Both the position numbers and the translations under genes were made by a program. DNA of 64,000 nt. Origin: Ceratothoa steindachneri. Taxonomy: Eukaryota > Arthropoda > Malacostraca > Isopoda > Cymothoidae. Below are positions 40,585 through 54,200 of the stretch, piece after piece (within the stretch, counting starts at the first letter, position 1; each line of letters begins with the position of its first letter). The DNA is taken from positions 2,294,001 through 2,358,000 of the forward strand of contig OZ018328.1 in the NCBI GenBank assembly GCA_963969495.1, read 5' to 3'. The notes beneath the pieces are model-generated. The model saw only the letters and a program-made list of their open reading frames with translations. It had not been told where the DNA came from and searched no databases.

Positions 40585-43500
40585 GGTGTGATTACGTCAA
40601 CATATATACATGTGTATGTGATACACACGCGCAAATAGTAAATGACTTATTATTGTTACCCCTTTTTCGCACCCCTTTCCACTCCCCCAGATGTACGGCA
40701 TGGTTTGCAAGTGCGACCTCCAGCGGCGTCTTGGAGACCTAAATATTCTGATTCTCTTGACCTCCTGCATCTGCCATGACCTTGACCACCCAGGATTCAA
40801 TAACATCTACCAGGTCAGCTCCACCAACACCAACTATGCGTCGAGTCCTGAGTATCTTTGAGTGTAGGTTCGTATGCCTTTGTGTGAAGAGCGGAACCAA
40901 CGTATTAGATGATTTGAGAAATCAGTGTATGGAAGAAAATAGAAGATAAATGAAAGGAAGTATCAACCGAAGAGTTCAGTCAGTAGTTAAACTAGATAGT
41001 TGAGTAAAGATTTGAAGAATTTAAGATTGATGAACCACGTCGTCTCTCCATAGCAAAAGACAATCTTGCCCGCTAGTCAATTTGGGAATCACACAGCACT
41101 CACGAACAAATTACACTTGTGAAGGGAAGAGGTATTAAGGTGGTGTGGTTGCTCGAGAAGATGCAGCAGGAAAAAGATTCTTGGCCACGTGAGACGGCGT
41201 TGGGTTAAATATGACTAGCGATGCAGATCTGGTCTAGATTTGATCTCCGCCTTTGTGTTCCTAAAAGAATTGTGACCTCTCCACTAACCAAGGCTCTTTA
41301 TAGGCTGAGACGGGCATTCCCCAATCCCAATAAGGAAAACGGGAGAACACTGGCCATTGGGCATTTGCATAAGGGAGAGAGACTATTCCCATGAAACGGG
41401 GGGATGGGGGACGCCATATCTTTCTGTATCCAAGTGGGGAGTGGGAGGCATTTCAATGATTTATGGGGACTCCCATCGCCCCCCAAATGGGAGGGGTAAA
41501 AATCAGGCGAGGAAATGTGGCAGGATTTTTATAACATCGGGGAGGATGGTACAGCTCTTATATGTACTGTTAGAGGGATCTCAGGCTACATTAGTTGTTG
41601 AGAAGTGATTTCAGCTGGTGTGCAGGTGGTGTCTTATGGAATACCTTCGTTTCGGACAGGTGGTTGATTAGATTGGGACGGGTGTACCCTGTGGAGTGAC
41701 TCAGTTCTTTGTTTAGTCTTTTGTAGTATGTGGTGGTGTGTGATTGCGAAATTGAGTGACTAAACCATCATGGTCGCATAAAATGTGTGGAGCGGGTCTA
41801 GGTCTAGAAGGTGTGAATGGTAAATTCATTGGTCTGCTCTAATGATGTACTTTTACTTTGTTTGTTTGTTGTTTTTGTTGTCTTGACATGTGAATATGCA
41901 AATATCGATGCACAAATTATACCTGTGCAAGCGAGCGATACGTAATAATGTTGTAACTGTAGGGCATAGATTTCCTGTAGAGCACAAAAGAGGCTCATCT
42001 GGAAGTCTGTAGTGTCTTAACAATTTACGTTTGCTTTGTGCGTTGTGTTATTTGCGTGTTATATGCAAATCTTCTTTGTGTCTAGAATGAAAGTGAGCAA
42101 TGTTTGGGTTTTGTTTAGTGGAGAGTAGGGTTGTTGATAGCGTAATGTATGGATAAAATCTGTATTCTCTGATGGACTACGTAAAGAGAGCGACAGAATA
42201 TTCACAATGATTGAAAACCACCTAGTTTTGCTTATTGCTTGCAGAGTTAGAGCCTGCGTATTTAAAACTGTTTTACTCAATCTGCGTTATTGTAGTTTGA
42301 GCGTTGTGTAACTTGTGCAATATCATCTTCATAGTTATAGAGAGAAATGGTTAGGTCCTGGTTGGCTGTCGGCCAACCAGGACCAGAGAGCCTGAGGACG
42401 GGAATGTATGGACCTGTAACAGGTTCTCTGACAGAGCCTTCAAGAAGTCTATGTTGTGTTATATTATGTGTGATTACATAAGGACATAAGAAAAGGAGTC
42501 TGCAAAAGGCTAACCAATAGCTTATACGAGACAGCCTCTGTTCCCATCACCAAGTTTAGTCCCACCAAGCATCCTCAACCATAAATCTATTAGGTCTCTT
42601 CTGAAAACTCTCCAGAGAGAAAGCTTCTATGAGCTGACTACAGAGTATATTGCATTCGCCTAAACTCAATTTGTAAACCAATTCCAACCAATCTCTTTCC
42701 TAAACCTAAACTTGTCCAGCTTAAACCCATTGCTACGTGTCCTATCCTGTTCATTAAAAATAAGAACCTCACCTATGTCTCCCATATTATAACCTTTTAC
42801 CCATTTGAAGACTTCATCAAGTCCCCTTAACTCTTCCGTTTCTAACGTATAAAGATTTAGTCTCCTAAGCTTTTCACCATTAGGTAAGCTCCTCAACCCA
42901 TGAATCATTTTAGTCATCCTTCTTTTCACAGACTAAAGCAAAGCAATATCCATCCTATAATGTGGTACAGCTTCAGAATTACATTAGCACTGTTATATCT
43001 CACGATCCTCCCTCTAAACCCTATTAGATTTATTCCAGGCACCTAGGTACTGCGTTTTAGGCCGGAGGTCAGAACTTACAATGACGCCCACGTCTCTTTC
43101 GCATTTTGAACTTCCTAAAACTCTCCCATTAAATTTTTATTATATTCAGTGGATTGCACCTAACTATACTACATAAGTAGACTACACTTTTTATGTCAAA
43201 TTCCGTTTGCCATATCCCCGCCCATTGGAATAGTTTGGTGAATACCTCAGCGTAGGAGTTAGATCTTATAATTCTACACAATTTAGTGTCATCAGCAAAC
43301 TTGCTCATGTCGCTACTTATACCTATGTGGTATTCCAGACAGTCATAAGCGATTATCACATCCAGCCTTTGCGAGGAAGGGGTGATTCTAAAATGTGGAT
43401 GGCGTAAAGATGTACAGGCATCAAAACATTGTGAGTGACTGGATAGAGCATTGACTTAAATGATGTTGTTTATGTTGTGCTAGGCCCTGTTTGTATATGT

Positions 43501-46500
43501 AGGCTCTTTCTAGCATCAACTCTTATATATATAACCGGTGTCAGTGTCCGAGGGGTGGAATGCACAATTTATGTAGGCTCGACGAAGATATTGATGAAGC
43601 AGAATAAAATTATATACAATATATTAAGAAAATTATTTATAAAAATTCAAATGACGGAATCAATATTCGAGATTAAACTTCCTTTGAAATCCAAAATAAA
43701 TATAGACGGGAAAATGAAAGGTGATGGATAAATGGAAAGAATGAACATAGAAATATATACCTCTAATACTTAGATGGGTGTGGAATTGAAAGGAGAGGAT
43801 TTCTTGGACGGGGAGGGGGGCACAATAGCTGCTCTCTTTTCCCTTTCAACACTTGCGTTCCTCTAAACTTGAGAGAAAGAGCAATCTTAGGCTTTATCGA
43901 AACAATAAACAGCAAACAAAAAGATAAAAAACAAGAGAAAAAGTCCACCTACCCTGGGGATCTGATGTTTTGGGAAAGGCATAATAGGGATTTTCCAAGG
44001 TAAACTACGATTAATGCCCTGAAGCAAACATAGGGCTCATGGATTGTTTTTAGGCAGTCCTTAAGAATAAGGCCCTGAAGCAAGCATAAGGTTTATGTAT
44101 TGTTATTAGGCGATCTTTTCGATTGAGGCCCTGAAGCAAGCATAAGGTTTATGGCTTGTTATTAGGCGGTCTTTAAGAATAAGGCCCTGAAGCAAGCATA
44201 AGGCTTATGGCTTTTTATTAGGCGGTCTTTAAGAATAAGGCCCTAAAGCAAGCATAAATTTTATGGCTTGTCATTAGGTGGTCTTTATTTACATAAATGA
44301 CCTCTTTTCTCCTTACAACCGGAAAGCGAAAGGTGCAAGTACCACATTTTAGTCTACTATTTAGCAAGGTGTTATCCAACAAAATTCTCTCGAAAGATCT
44401 TGCAAAACTTCATTGTACATATAATCGTGGCAATTTTCATTTGGTAGTATAATAGTTAAACGTTCGACGCGTCCTCCACGAGTCCCATACCCCATTTTTA
44501 TCCCCAAACCCGCAACGCCAACTTAACGTGAATGTTGCATTTCTTCCGTTAGAGCTTTTTATTAAGATAGCAACATTTTTCTTTATTCCTTTTTCCTATC
44601 GAATCTTCTCCTAATTTGTCTATCCATTCCAATTTCCGTTAATTCTGTCTAAAAATATCATTCCGCCCTTTTTCTCATTAGGAGGATGCTATGCTATATT
44701 TTTATAGTTTAGTTTGGGATAAGTTGTTGATTTAGTGATCTAAAAGTCTTTGTTAATTTCTGTCATCAACGGATTGCTGGGGATCGATGTTCGTTAGGCC
44801 AAGCAAGCTATCCCCCCCCCCCCATCAAACGCTCCCCCTTCCATAAAAGCCATAGTCGATGGCTGAGCCATTTATTATGCTTTCCTCACTTTGAATTAAG
44901 ATTTATTAAATACTTTATCCACGTTGGTTCGTCTGAGAGGTACAAATTCTGAGTTTTTACATATTTAATATTAATTTTGTGTATTTACTTAGTTTAAATT
45001 TATATTTATAATACGTCAAAAGAGGAACTATAAAGACTATCTCCTATCGAAGTAAGTTTATTTTGAGGGCGTTTAGGTATTGGCTGTTCAATTAACGCCA
45101 TCTCGGCTTTCTTGAGAGTAATTGATTAACGGCCTTTGCTATATACATTTCTTGGGTACACAGGGCTAAATAAACATTAATGAATGATAGCGAGCCTCTT
45201 ACAAACACTATAACAAGAAGAATGACGTAAATATGAAGAGATTGTGACTCGTGATAGCTTGGGGGGCGGGGGGGGCTAGTTCCCTAAATCTTCCTGTTGG
45301 AGGCAGGGAAGGTAGCCCCTCCCCCCCTCCAGACTTGCAAACTAAAGATAGGCCACATGACTGATAAGTACCTGGTCAAGACACTCGATGCTCAGGGGAG
45401 AGGGCAAAAAGAAGGCCCCTCCCGAGTTCAGCAGGGACCCCAAGGTACCGCCCCCTCAGGGGCAGTATCTTACCCGGAAGGGGACAGTGGTTCAGTGGAA
45501 AAGAACCTCCAAGGCTAACTGAACTCCCTGGCAGGATCCTCCTAAGGAAAGACAGACCACAAGGGCCTAAAGAGAAAGAAGGCCCCCCCTTCTTCCGTGG
45601 GAACCCCACATTTAGGTGGGTCCTTCTTCATCTCAGAGAGGGACAAAGCTGAGGCAAGCCCGTGCTGTCTCTCGCAGGGCCCCCTCCGCAAGAGGCGAAA
45701 AAAGGGGTCAAATCACCCCCACCCCCAAAAGGAAGAGAAAAAAGACTAAGGTCCTGCTTCTGTGGTGTCACCAGGCCAGGGCTAGTACACCCGCCCCCAG
45801 GGCCCCATCAGATGGAACTAAGTCACCCCCCCATTACAGCATTAAATAATATAGAAAGACAACCAGAGCAAGGAATATGAAGCTCCTCCAGCATGTCGTT
45901 AGACTTGGAGGAAGCAAAGCCGAGGGAGGGCTGAGGGGAACCACCCCAGGGCAACTCTGCATCTACCCTCCACAAGGAGGGTAGCAGTAGGGGAACCCTA
46001 GATCCCTCACTCCTGGCTAAAATTGAATGGGACACATCGAGTGAATGACCCACTCCTAAGGATTAGGGAATGCCAGCCACAGGAGCGCCGCCCCCCCCTC
46101 CACCTGAAAGACTTAACGCAAGGCAAAAACATTAACCACAGAAATCTGTCTTTAAGAATAATAGAAAAATCTATTTGGGATCAATTTGATAAACATAAGT
46201 TGATTGAGGAAGCTCAACACTGCTTTACTAGGGGTAAATCGTGTTAGACTAATTTAGTCTTTTTATAGAAAGGTGTATTGTGCTTCCAGTGGAGATGAGA
46301 AAAATTTACATAATGTTTATTTGGAATTTAGTAAGGCTGTCGACAGGGTGTCACACTTAGAACTTTTGAATGAAGTTAAAGCGCATCGGATCGATGGAAG
46401 TAGTTTGAGGTAGATTCACTCGTGGCTTAGTGACAGACAGAAAAGAGTTAGTATAGATGGGATCAAATCTGAGTGAGGGAATGTTACCATTGAGTTTTCT

Positions 46501-48203
46501 CAGGGGGCAGTGTTGGGGCCGTTGTTGTTCTTAATTTATATTAATAATCTTGCCAATGATAATAAGTTAGGTCTGATTATAAGGTCTGACTCTGATCCTG
46601 AGGTATTACAAGATGAATTGACTATATTATCCCAATGGGCAGAGAAATGGAAAATTGAATTTAACATAGGCAAGTATAGTGTACTTATTAGTATAGGTAG
46701 GTGTGATCCACTGAATAATCACAAAATGAATGGAAGAGTTTTAAGAAGGTCAGATTGGGAAAGAGAGTTAGGTGTCGTGGTATGTTCTCACCTCCGGCCT
46801 GTAAAGCAGTGCATAAGTGCTAGGAATAAAGTTAATAGGGTATTGGAGTTAATTGGTAGGAGTATAAGTAATAGGAATGCTGATGTATTCTGAAAATCTA
46901 TCTGACATTAGTTAAGCTTCATTTTGACTATGCGCAGCAATTTTGGTCACCATATTATAGGATGGATATCGGTTTGCTCGAGTCTGTGTAAAAAGGATAA
47001 CTATAATGATTCACTGGTTGAGGAACCTACCTTAGGTTGAAAGGCTTAAAGAGACTTAATCTTCAACATTAGAGAGGAGAAGAATTCGAGGGAACTTGAT
47101 TGAAGTCTTTAAGTGGGTAAAAGGTTGCAATAAGCGAGATTTAGGTGAGGTTTTTATTTTTAGCGAACATAAAAGGACTCGTAGCAATAGGTTTAAGCTG
47201 GGCAAGTTTGGGTTCAGCAAAGATATTAGTAGAAATTGGTTTAAAATTGAGTGGTAGATGAATGGAATAGACTTAGTAGGCAGGTCATAGAAGCGCCCTC
47301 CCTTGGGACTTCTGAGAATAGACCATATTGATTTATGGATGAGGTGTTAGAATTATTACCCCAAAAGCAGGGCAGCGCTAAGCGAAGTGGTAGCGCTTAA
47401 GTGAGAGACGTTCGTCTCCAATTGCTTTGGAAAGTTATAGTGGTTGGTCTCTCCAGAGAACTTATTCGAAACGATGTTTAGTTCCGAATGCCCTCGTTAG
47501 TTAGAGTTTAGTTTGAGTGTAGTTTGAGAGTTTGAGAGGGGTTTGTTGGTTCTGAAATCAATAGAAAGTTAAGAGTTTGAAGGAGCGAAGGTTAAATAAA
47601 TCTAGGCGAGACAGGGGGCAGAACCAGTGCGAGAAAGAGGTTATAAAAGCTTACCTTGGTCGAAGAACCCGGTCGAGGACCTACTTGTGAGGAGTCGTCG
47701 TTCACGGTGCCGCACACTTCCGAAATTTGTCCGGCCGAGTCCAAGAGTTTGAGAGTTTTGAGTTTGATTCTTTCTTCAAGCTTCAGAACGGTCCTGCCCA
47801 GAGTCCAAGAGTTCGGGAGGAGTTTCAGATAGTTGTTTCTTAATCCAGCGTCTGATCTAGAGTGGATGTTTGTCGCTCCTACAAGAGGGTTTTCAAGGAA
47901 TCGAGAAGGCGGGAGTTGGGGGACGATTAGGGGAAGGACATGAGGAAGGCAGGCGTGCGAGAACCGAAACGCGTAACACCCTGTGCCCACAATAAACCAA
48001 TAAACCACTGTGGTGGGGAATGGCGGTAGGCATATGCGTCTCGTCACGATGCCCAAGATGCCTAATTGCACTTTCCTCATTGTATAATCATACATTTCGT
48101 CTTTGATGGCCTAGAGAATAGGCCTGAGATCGGGAAGGAGGAGGGGGGGGGGCGGTAGAACCATCTAAGCTATTCTCCTTTGACTTACATGCGTTCATGC
48201 CCG

Positions 48204-48246
<43 letters not shown>

Positions 48247-51200
48247 GCAAGAGGGTGTAATAGGCTGTCATCTTAACACAGGATGCTAGATTGGACTGAA
48301 CAGGGTGATGGGAACAGGGGCTGCCTCGTATAAATTATTGATCAACCTTTTACCGACTCCTTCTTTTCTTATGTTCTAGATGTTTTCACACGACATAGGC
48401 CTTGTCTAGGCCTAAATATGTTCGGTACGACGTCACTCTCACTTGTTGTACACTAAATAATTAATTAACGAAAAGATTTGCATGTCTCACAAACAGTTCA
48501 TATTGGGAATAATAAAAAAAAAATCAAATATCGGAGGCCAAATGGCCTTTTCAAATGAAATTTTCCTGCAAATAAATTAGGAAGCTCAGAAAATATTGCC
48601 ATCTTTTTTCATTCCAACCCAAATATGGAAATAATGGAACCCGAATATAATAAATATATATAAACAATGGGCGCGTGGCTAAACCATAGGAAAATTCTTT
48701 GTTGCTCCAACTAGAGAATTGCTAGGTGAAAATAGGGAAAAAGGAATTTAACTTGACTTTCCTTAATGCTACTGGAGCGATCGGTGGTTATGTAAATACG
48801 TTTAAATTATATATTATCTTTATTTATATGATCAGTTGGGACTTCTTCTTAATTTCTCGAGGCAAGTGACGGCACTTGCTTGAATGGAGAGCTTGGAAGT
48901 TAACGCTAAAGCTGGCACTTGGCGTGGAGTGAGCGAGTGAATTAAGTGGATAGCGAGGAGATGAAAACTCAACAGGATTCGGATTTCTTCTCAGTGCCAC
49001 TAAATAGGCTCGAAGTTGCCAGCGGTCGTTGGCTGGGCCAGGATACCCAGCTAAGATTAGAGTTAGATCAACTTAAAATGAAAATTAAAATACCTTATTC
49101 TATGCATATCCATTCTCTGAGCAAATGTCGAACGGCGCAGGGGATAAACAGCTACCCCGACTTATACCATTCCTCCAATACGTCAAGGTGCCAATCCGGT
49201 CAGGAAAGGAATTCAAATTTTGGTTAGACTCCGTGTGAGAAGGTTGCGATCGTCATGAAGGAATATCGTTTAAGAGAAATCTGACGAGCTTTCTGTTCGC
49301 AAAGGATAACTAACTGCTGTGTGTGCTTTAACGGCAAGGCAGGCCTCAGAATGGAACTTGTGGTCTATTGATGATCAAGTGGAAGCCTAACCGGTTTCAA
49401 ATTTCGGACTGTAGCGGTCCTCAATTTGTTTGAGCGTACTAGAACCAAAACTGAATATCGTATGCGAGCTTACCGGGAAAAAGACCCATTAAGTTTATTG
49501 AGGAATTTCTGGTAGTTTCTTATGTTTCTAACGAACACAGGTGGAAATTTGGAGATCGTTAAAATGTGCACTTCCCAATCGGGAAGGAGCTTGCGCGCTG
49601 ACGCGGGGAGCAATTCCCCCCTGTGAGTTTTTAAGGGCAGCGTGAATTCACTGAGGAGAATAGAAGCTCCTAAAGGATTTAAAAATGGGGACGGAAGACA
49701 GATAAACCACCCGTATAATACCTGTGCTGGTGATGTACCAGAGACCTCCTTAGTTTGAGAGCGGTGGGCAAGAAGCAGTCATGGTAATTTATTATAATAT
49801 TGATCAGATGTCTACATGGACCACATTTTGCCTTGATTTTGGCAGCAAAAATTGCCTACAGCGAGGTTTGGTTAATTTGTTCGCGCGAGTTTGCTGACAG
49901 GGAACGCGGCTGCGAACAGGAGTTTGGGCATCTTTGTGCATTTGAGGCCACACAAAGTGGTTTGAAAATAGAAAGAGTGTGCCTTTAGAACCAGAATAAG
50001 CCAAGCAATGAAAGTGGTCAAATCTTTGCTGTTTAAATGTTTAGGGTGTGAGGACACTTAGCCTATTTAGCATGGAGTCTACAAGAATTTTGCGGCCTAT
50101 GTTTAGCAGGCAGACGAAGGATAATCGATGGTTTGTGTTTTCCCCACTCAAGAAGAGAGTAATGATATGGAAGCTGAGTTGATGTGCGGCTAGCAGGGCA
50201 TAGTCGACCGTTCGAAAGGGGGTGGGAAAAATTACAGTGGCAGACACGATAGGTTATTGTAAGAGAGGGCTGCGTTCAAACAGTGCCAAATGAAAATTGT
50301 AATCTACCCATAAGATAAGATGCCTGTGGTCGGTGTATTCCTTGACAGAATATCAGCAGTAATGAGATGCTCTGGGTGTGACCACTAAAGGTCGTCCAAA
50401 AATTGGGTAATAACATCCAGGTATCGAGCCCCCCGAGGAGGATGAGAAGACCCGGGAGAAAGAAATGCCAGACCGAGAGCCTTGGAGTTATCAAAAAGGG
50501 GGACCTTGCAGCCTGTCTCTTGTGAAAGATTTTCCACTACAAAACAAAGGTCCAAGAAACTATATTTCCAAAGTAGACATTTTTGTCTGAGCTGGTGACA
50601 ATTTAAAAAATAAAGAAAAGCTAATGGGTCCCATATTCCGTTTTGATGCTGTTCTCAAGTGCCGCCCACACCCATCACAATTGCATCCCACAAAATAATA
50701 AATGGACTGTTCTGAAATGGGTGCCTTAATTCGGTAGCTGAGGAAATACCAAATTTAGCCTCCTGAAAGGCATTGGCAGCACTTTGAGGCCAATTTAATG
50801 TGGATTTGCTACTTTTGTGTTGTCCCTTCAGGAGGTCATTTAGCGGGGTTAGGATGGAGGCCGCATTTTTCTACATGGTTCTTGTAAAAATGAATGGACA
50901 TAGGAATTTCCTTAGAAATTTATATGTAGCAGGTGCAGTAAAATTGCGTATGGTTATAACTCTATGAGGCAAAGATGAGATGCCTTCGTTGGTTAGGAAG
51001 TATCCAAGAAATTCGAGACAGTCTACTCCTAATTGGCATTTGTATGGTGCCAACTTTAAACCATAGGCCAGTAGGAAGTCGGATACTTTCGTTAGGTAAA
51101 AGAGGTGAGTTTCGTGGTGTGGAGAATAGAACAATATTTCGTCTATAAAAGCAAAAACAAGTAGAATTTTCCCACTGCTTCGTTAGGAAAAGCACAAACG

Positions 51201-54200
51201 TTTGTGAAGACAACCTCAAACCGAGTGGCATGTATAAATAAACGTGCCGATCGAACCGAGAGGTTACACACGTTTTCTCCACATTCGAAAGCTTTCGCCT
51301 GAATTTGATAGAAGGCTTTTAGCAGGTCGAGTTTGAAAAATACGTGTGTGTGCACCTACGATTTGAGCTGTAAAATCAGCAGAGCTGGGCGTTGCCGCAA
51401 CGAGTTTCGACTTTGCGACTTTGCCGTAGAATAAAGTTCTTAGTGGCAAAGTCGAAAGTCGCAAACGTTTTGAAAAAGTCAGACTAAGCAAAGTCGCACC
51501 GCCAATTTTCCGCGACTTTTGCCCGACTTTGAACAGGAACAAAGACGACTTTTTTGAAAGAAATTGCCGCGGCTGTTTTAAGCCAGTTTTAAACCCGATT
51601 TGGCTAAAAAACTGTCACATTCAAGTTGATAACAGCTAACTTTATTTTTACCTGATTTTTAACTTTCCTTTTACGATAAATTAAATTCTTCACATTATAT
51701 GAGACTGACGTTACTTGGAACTACCTAAACGTACCAAAAAAAGTTGGTCACTCTGAATTGATGAAGAGCCAGCCTGGAGGAGCAGAGCCAGAATGGCGAC
51801 CTGGTGTATGCCAGGCTCCTGGTGCAGGCCCTCCTCAGGGGCTATGAAAAGAGGTTTGGCCACTTCTTTGAGGCGGGAGACCTCCTTATGGCCACAGCCG
51901 TCCACCCCAACCTCACCCCCAAGGCCCTGGAGAGCATTGTCCCTGACAAGGTGGAGGAGATCAGGGACACGATCGCCATTGAGCTAAGGGCCGTCATCAA
52001 GACCAGGGAGGTGGAGCAGCAGCAACGTCAGTCTAGCCAGCCTGAAGTGCAGGAACCCCAGGACTTGGACGCCCGCCTCTTCAGCAAGTTGTTTGTTAGA
52101 GGCCCGGCCAACTAGCAACAGGATGTAAGGGAGGTCCTGGGGAAGTTCATGGAGGAGTGGGTGCCCTCTAAAGGCGAGCTGGCCCGGTCCCTCTTCTCCT
52201 ACCACCACAGGTGTGGGTGGACCTTTTCATTAAGTACAATACCCCCTTCCCCCTCCCCAGCTCTGCAGCTGTGGAGAGGCTATTCAGCACTGCCGGGGAC
52301 GTCCTCAGGGCCAAGAGGTCCTCCCTGGATGAGGTCAACTTTGAGGAGCTTGTGTTCCTCAAAGGAAACATGGACCTCCTGGAGGAGAAGATGGGCCAGA
52401 AGGACATTGAGGAGGAGGACCTTTAGATATTAGTTTAGGCTGTGTTTTAACTAAAAAATAATAAATATGTGTTTTTCTGCCTTATAAAAGCATGTTTCTG
52501 TTATCGCGCTAAAATTTACTTTGTAATTTAGCGGAGTCGCACCGGGGAAAAAAAGTCGCAGTCGCAGTCGCAAAGTCGCAAGTCGCACTGGGGGGGGGGC
52601 ATAAATAGAGTCGCAGTGGCACCAGTTCTGGCGACAAACTCTCAAAGTTAAAGTCGCACCTGAAAAATTAAAGTCGCGCCCAGCTATGAAAATCAGAGAC
52701 GAATGGAATTGGATAACTATCAGCCTTAGTGACTTTGTTTAAGGCACGAAGGTCACATACTGACCTATATGACCTACCATTCTTAGAAGTTAGATGCAAT
52801 GAAGATGCCAAAGAAGATCGCGATTTCCGAATTAAGCCTTCCCTCAGCATTGTGGGGAACTCCTCTTTCGCAGCTTTTAATTTGGCCGGAGGCAAGCTAC
52901 GAGAGCGCGCAAAGACGGAGGGGGGGGGAGGGGCTGTTGTGTGTATATAGTTTTAAGTAGAGTGCTTAACCGTCTGTCCACACAACCGGGTGCGGTTAGG
53001 TCTAGGAAGGAAGCGAGTAATGCACTGTACTGGACATGTATTGTAGGATGTATTTCTGGAAGGAGGCATCTAGAACTTGGCTAGTCATGTGCTTGAACAG
53101 GCGTGGTAAAGGTAAATTGCGAGCAAGAGAGGAAGAAGTGCCCTTAATAACGCTCCCGGTGACTCGATCCATGATACACGCCCCTTTAAACCCAGGATAA
53201 ACAAAAAGTATTGCAGGAAGTCGACCCTAAAGATGGAGTGACCGACGTTAGAAATTAAGAAGGGCCACGGGAGAGAGCGTCCGAGAAAGAGAGAGAGAGC
53301 GAGAGAGAGAGAGGGAGGGAGAGAGAGAGAAATAAAGAGAGGGAGAGAGAGATAGAGAGAGAGGGAGAAAGCGAAAGAAATTCCTTAGAATACAACGGAA
53401 TAAGCTGAGCTGAGATATTTTGGAACGAAGGGACCATGGAAGTCGACGTTTTCCTGTTTAGTACCATATTTTGGTCGCGGATAAAAAGCAGGGATTTCGA
53501 GCCCCGCGTTGCTCCCATGGCGAGTGCGTGGGCAGGCTGATGGAATCCTCAGGAAAGAAGATGTTCCTGAGCTGGAGATGATGAGGCGGCCGGATGGCGC
53601 CGAAGATCGGATGTGGAGGGGAATGACAGCTCTGACGAGGTCAGATTACGTTTTGCATTTCAATGTTAAATACAGTTGTAATTTCCCGCGTATTTCCTGA
53701 CTGATGACTGGTGAAGATAAGGTGTGCAAATTTCCGCGTGCTATCAGGATAAGTCACAGTGGTGAGACTCATAGCTGTTGAAAGGTTAGAGACTTCAGCA
53801 AGATGCTCCTGGGTGATGTCCGGCATCCAATAGAGGAATGATGGATATAGAGCCCCCCTTGGAAGAAGCAGGAGAAGATAGTCATTGGCTTACCTCCACA
53901 CGGAAGCTATAGTTTGACAAGCAACCATAGACCTCACATTTGAATTTGGGCGATACCAGCACCAGCTTCATGACTCACTCCCTGGATCCCCCGTTGGAGA
54001 TGAGTCCGACCCGCCCGAGCACCTAGAGGGTGAGCGGAGACCTAAACTCTTACCCCGCAGCTCTTTGGCCAGATTCTGGAACACATAGTTGCGTTCGTAA
54101 ATCTTTGCTTCTAGCGATGGGCGGTTCTGGGCGCTGAGAGAGCTGCGCGAACTTTGATAGGTTGGACCATTGTAGGCGGCAGCGGTAGCCACCTAAAGCC

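Noticed and set aside
43477..43731. Possible GIY-YIG core (TIYVGSTK).
   Set aside because: Only eight residues fit and no other part of the domain or of a Penelope-like RT is near.
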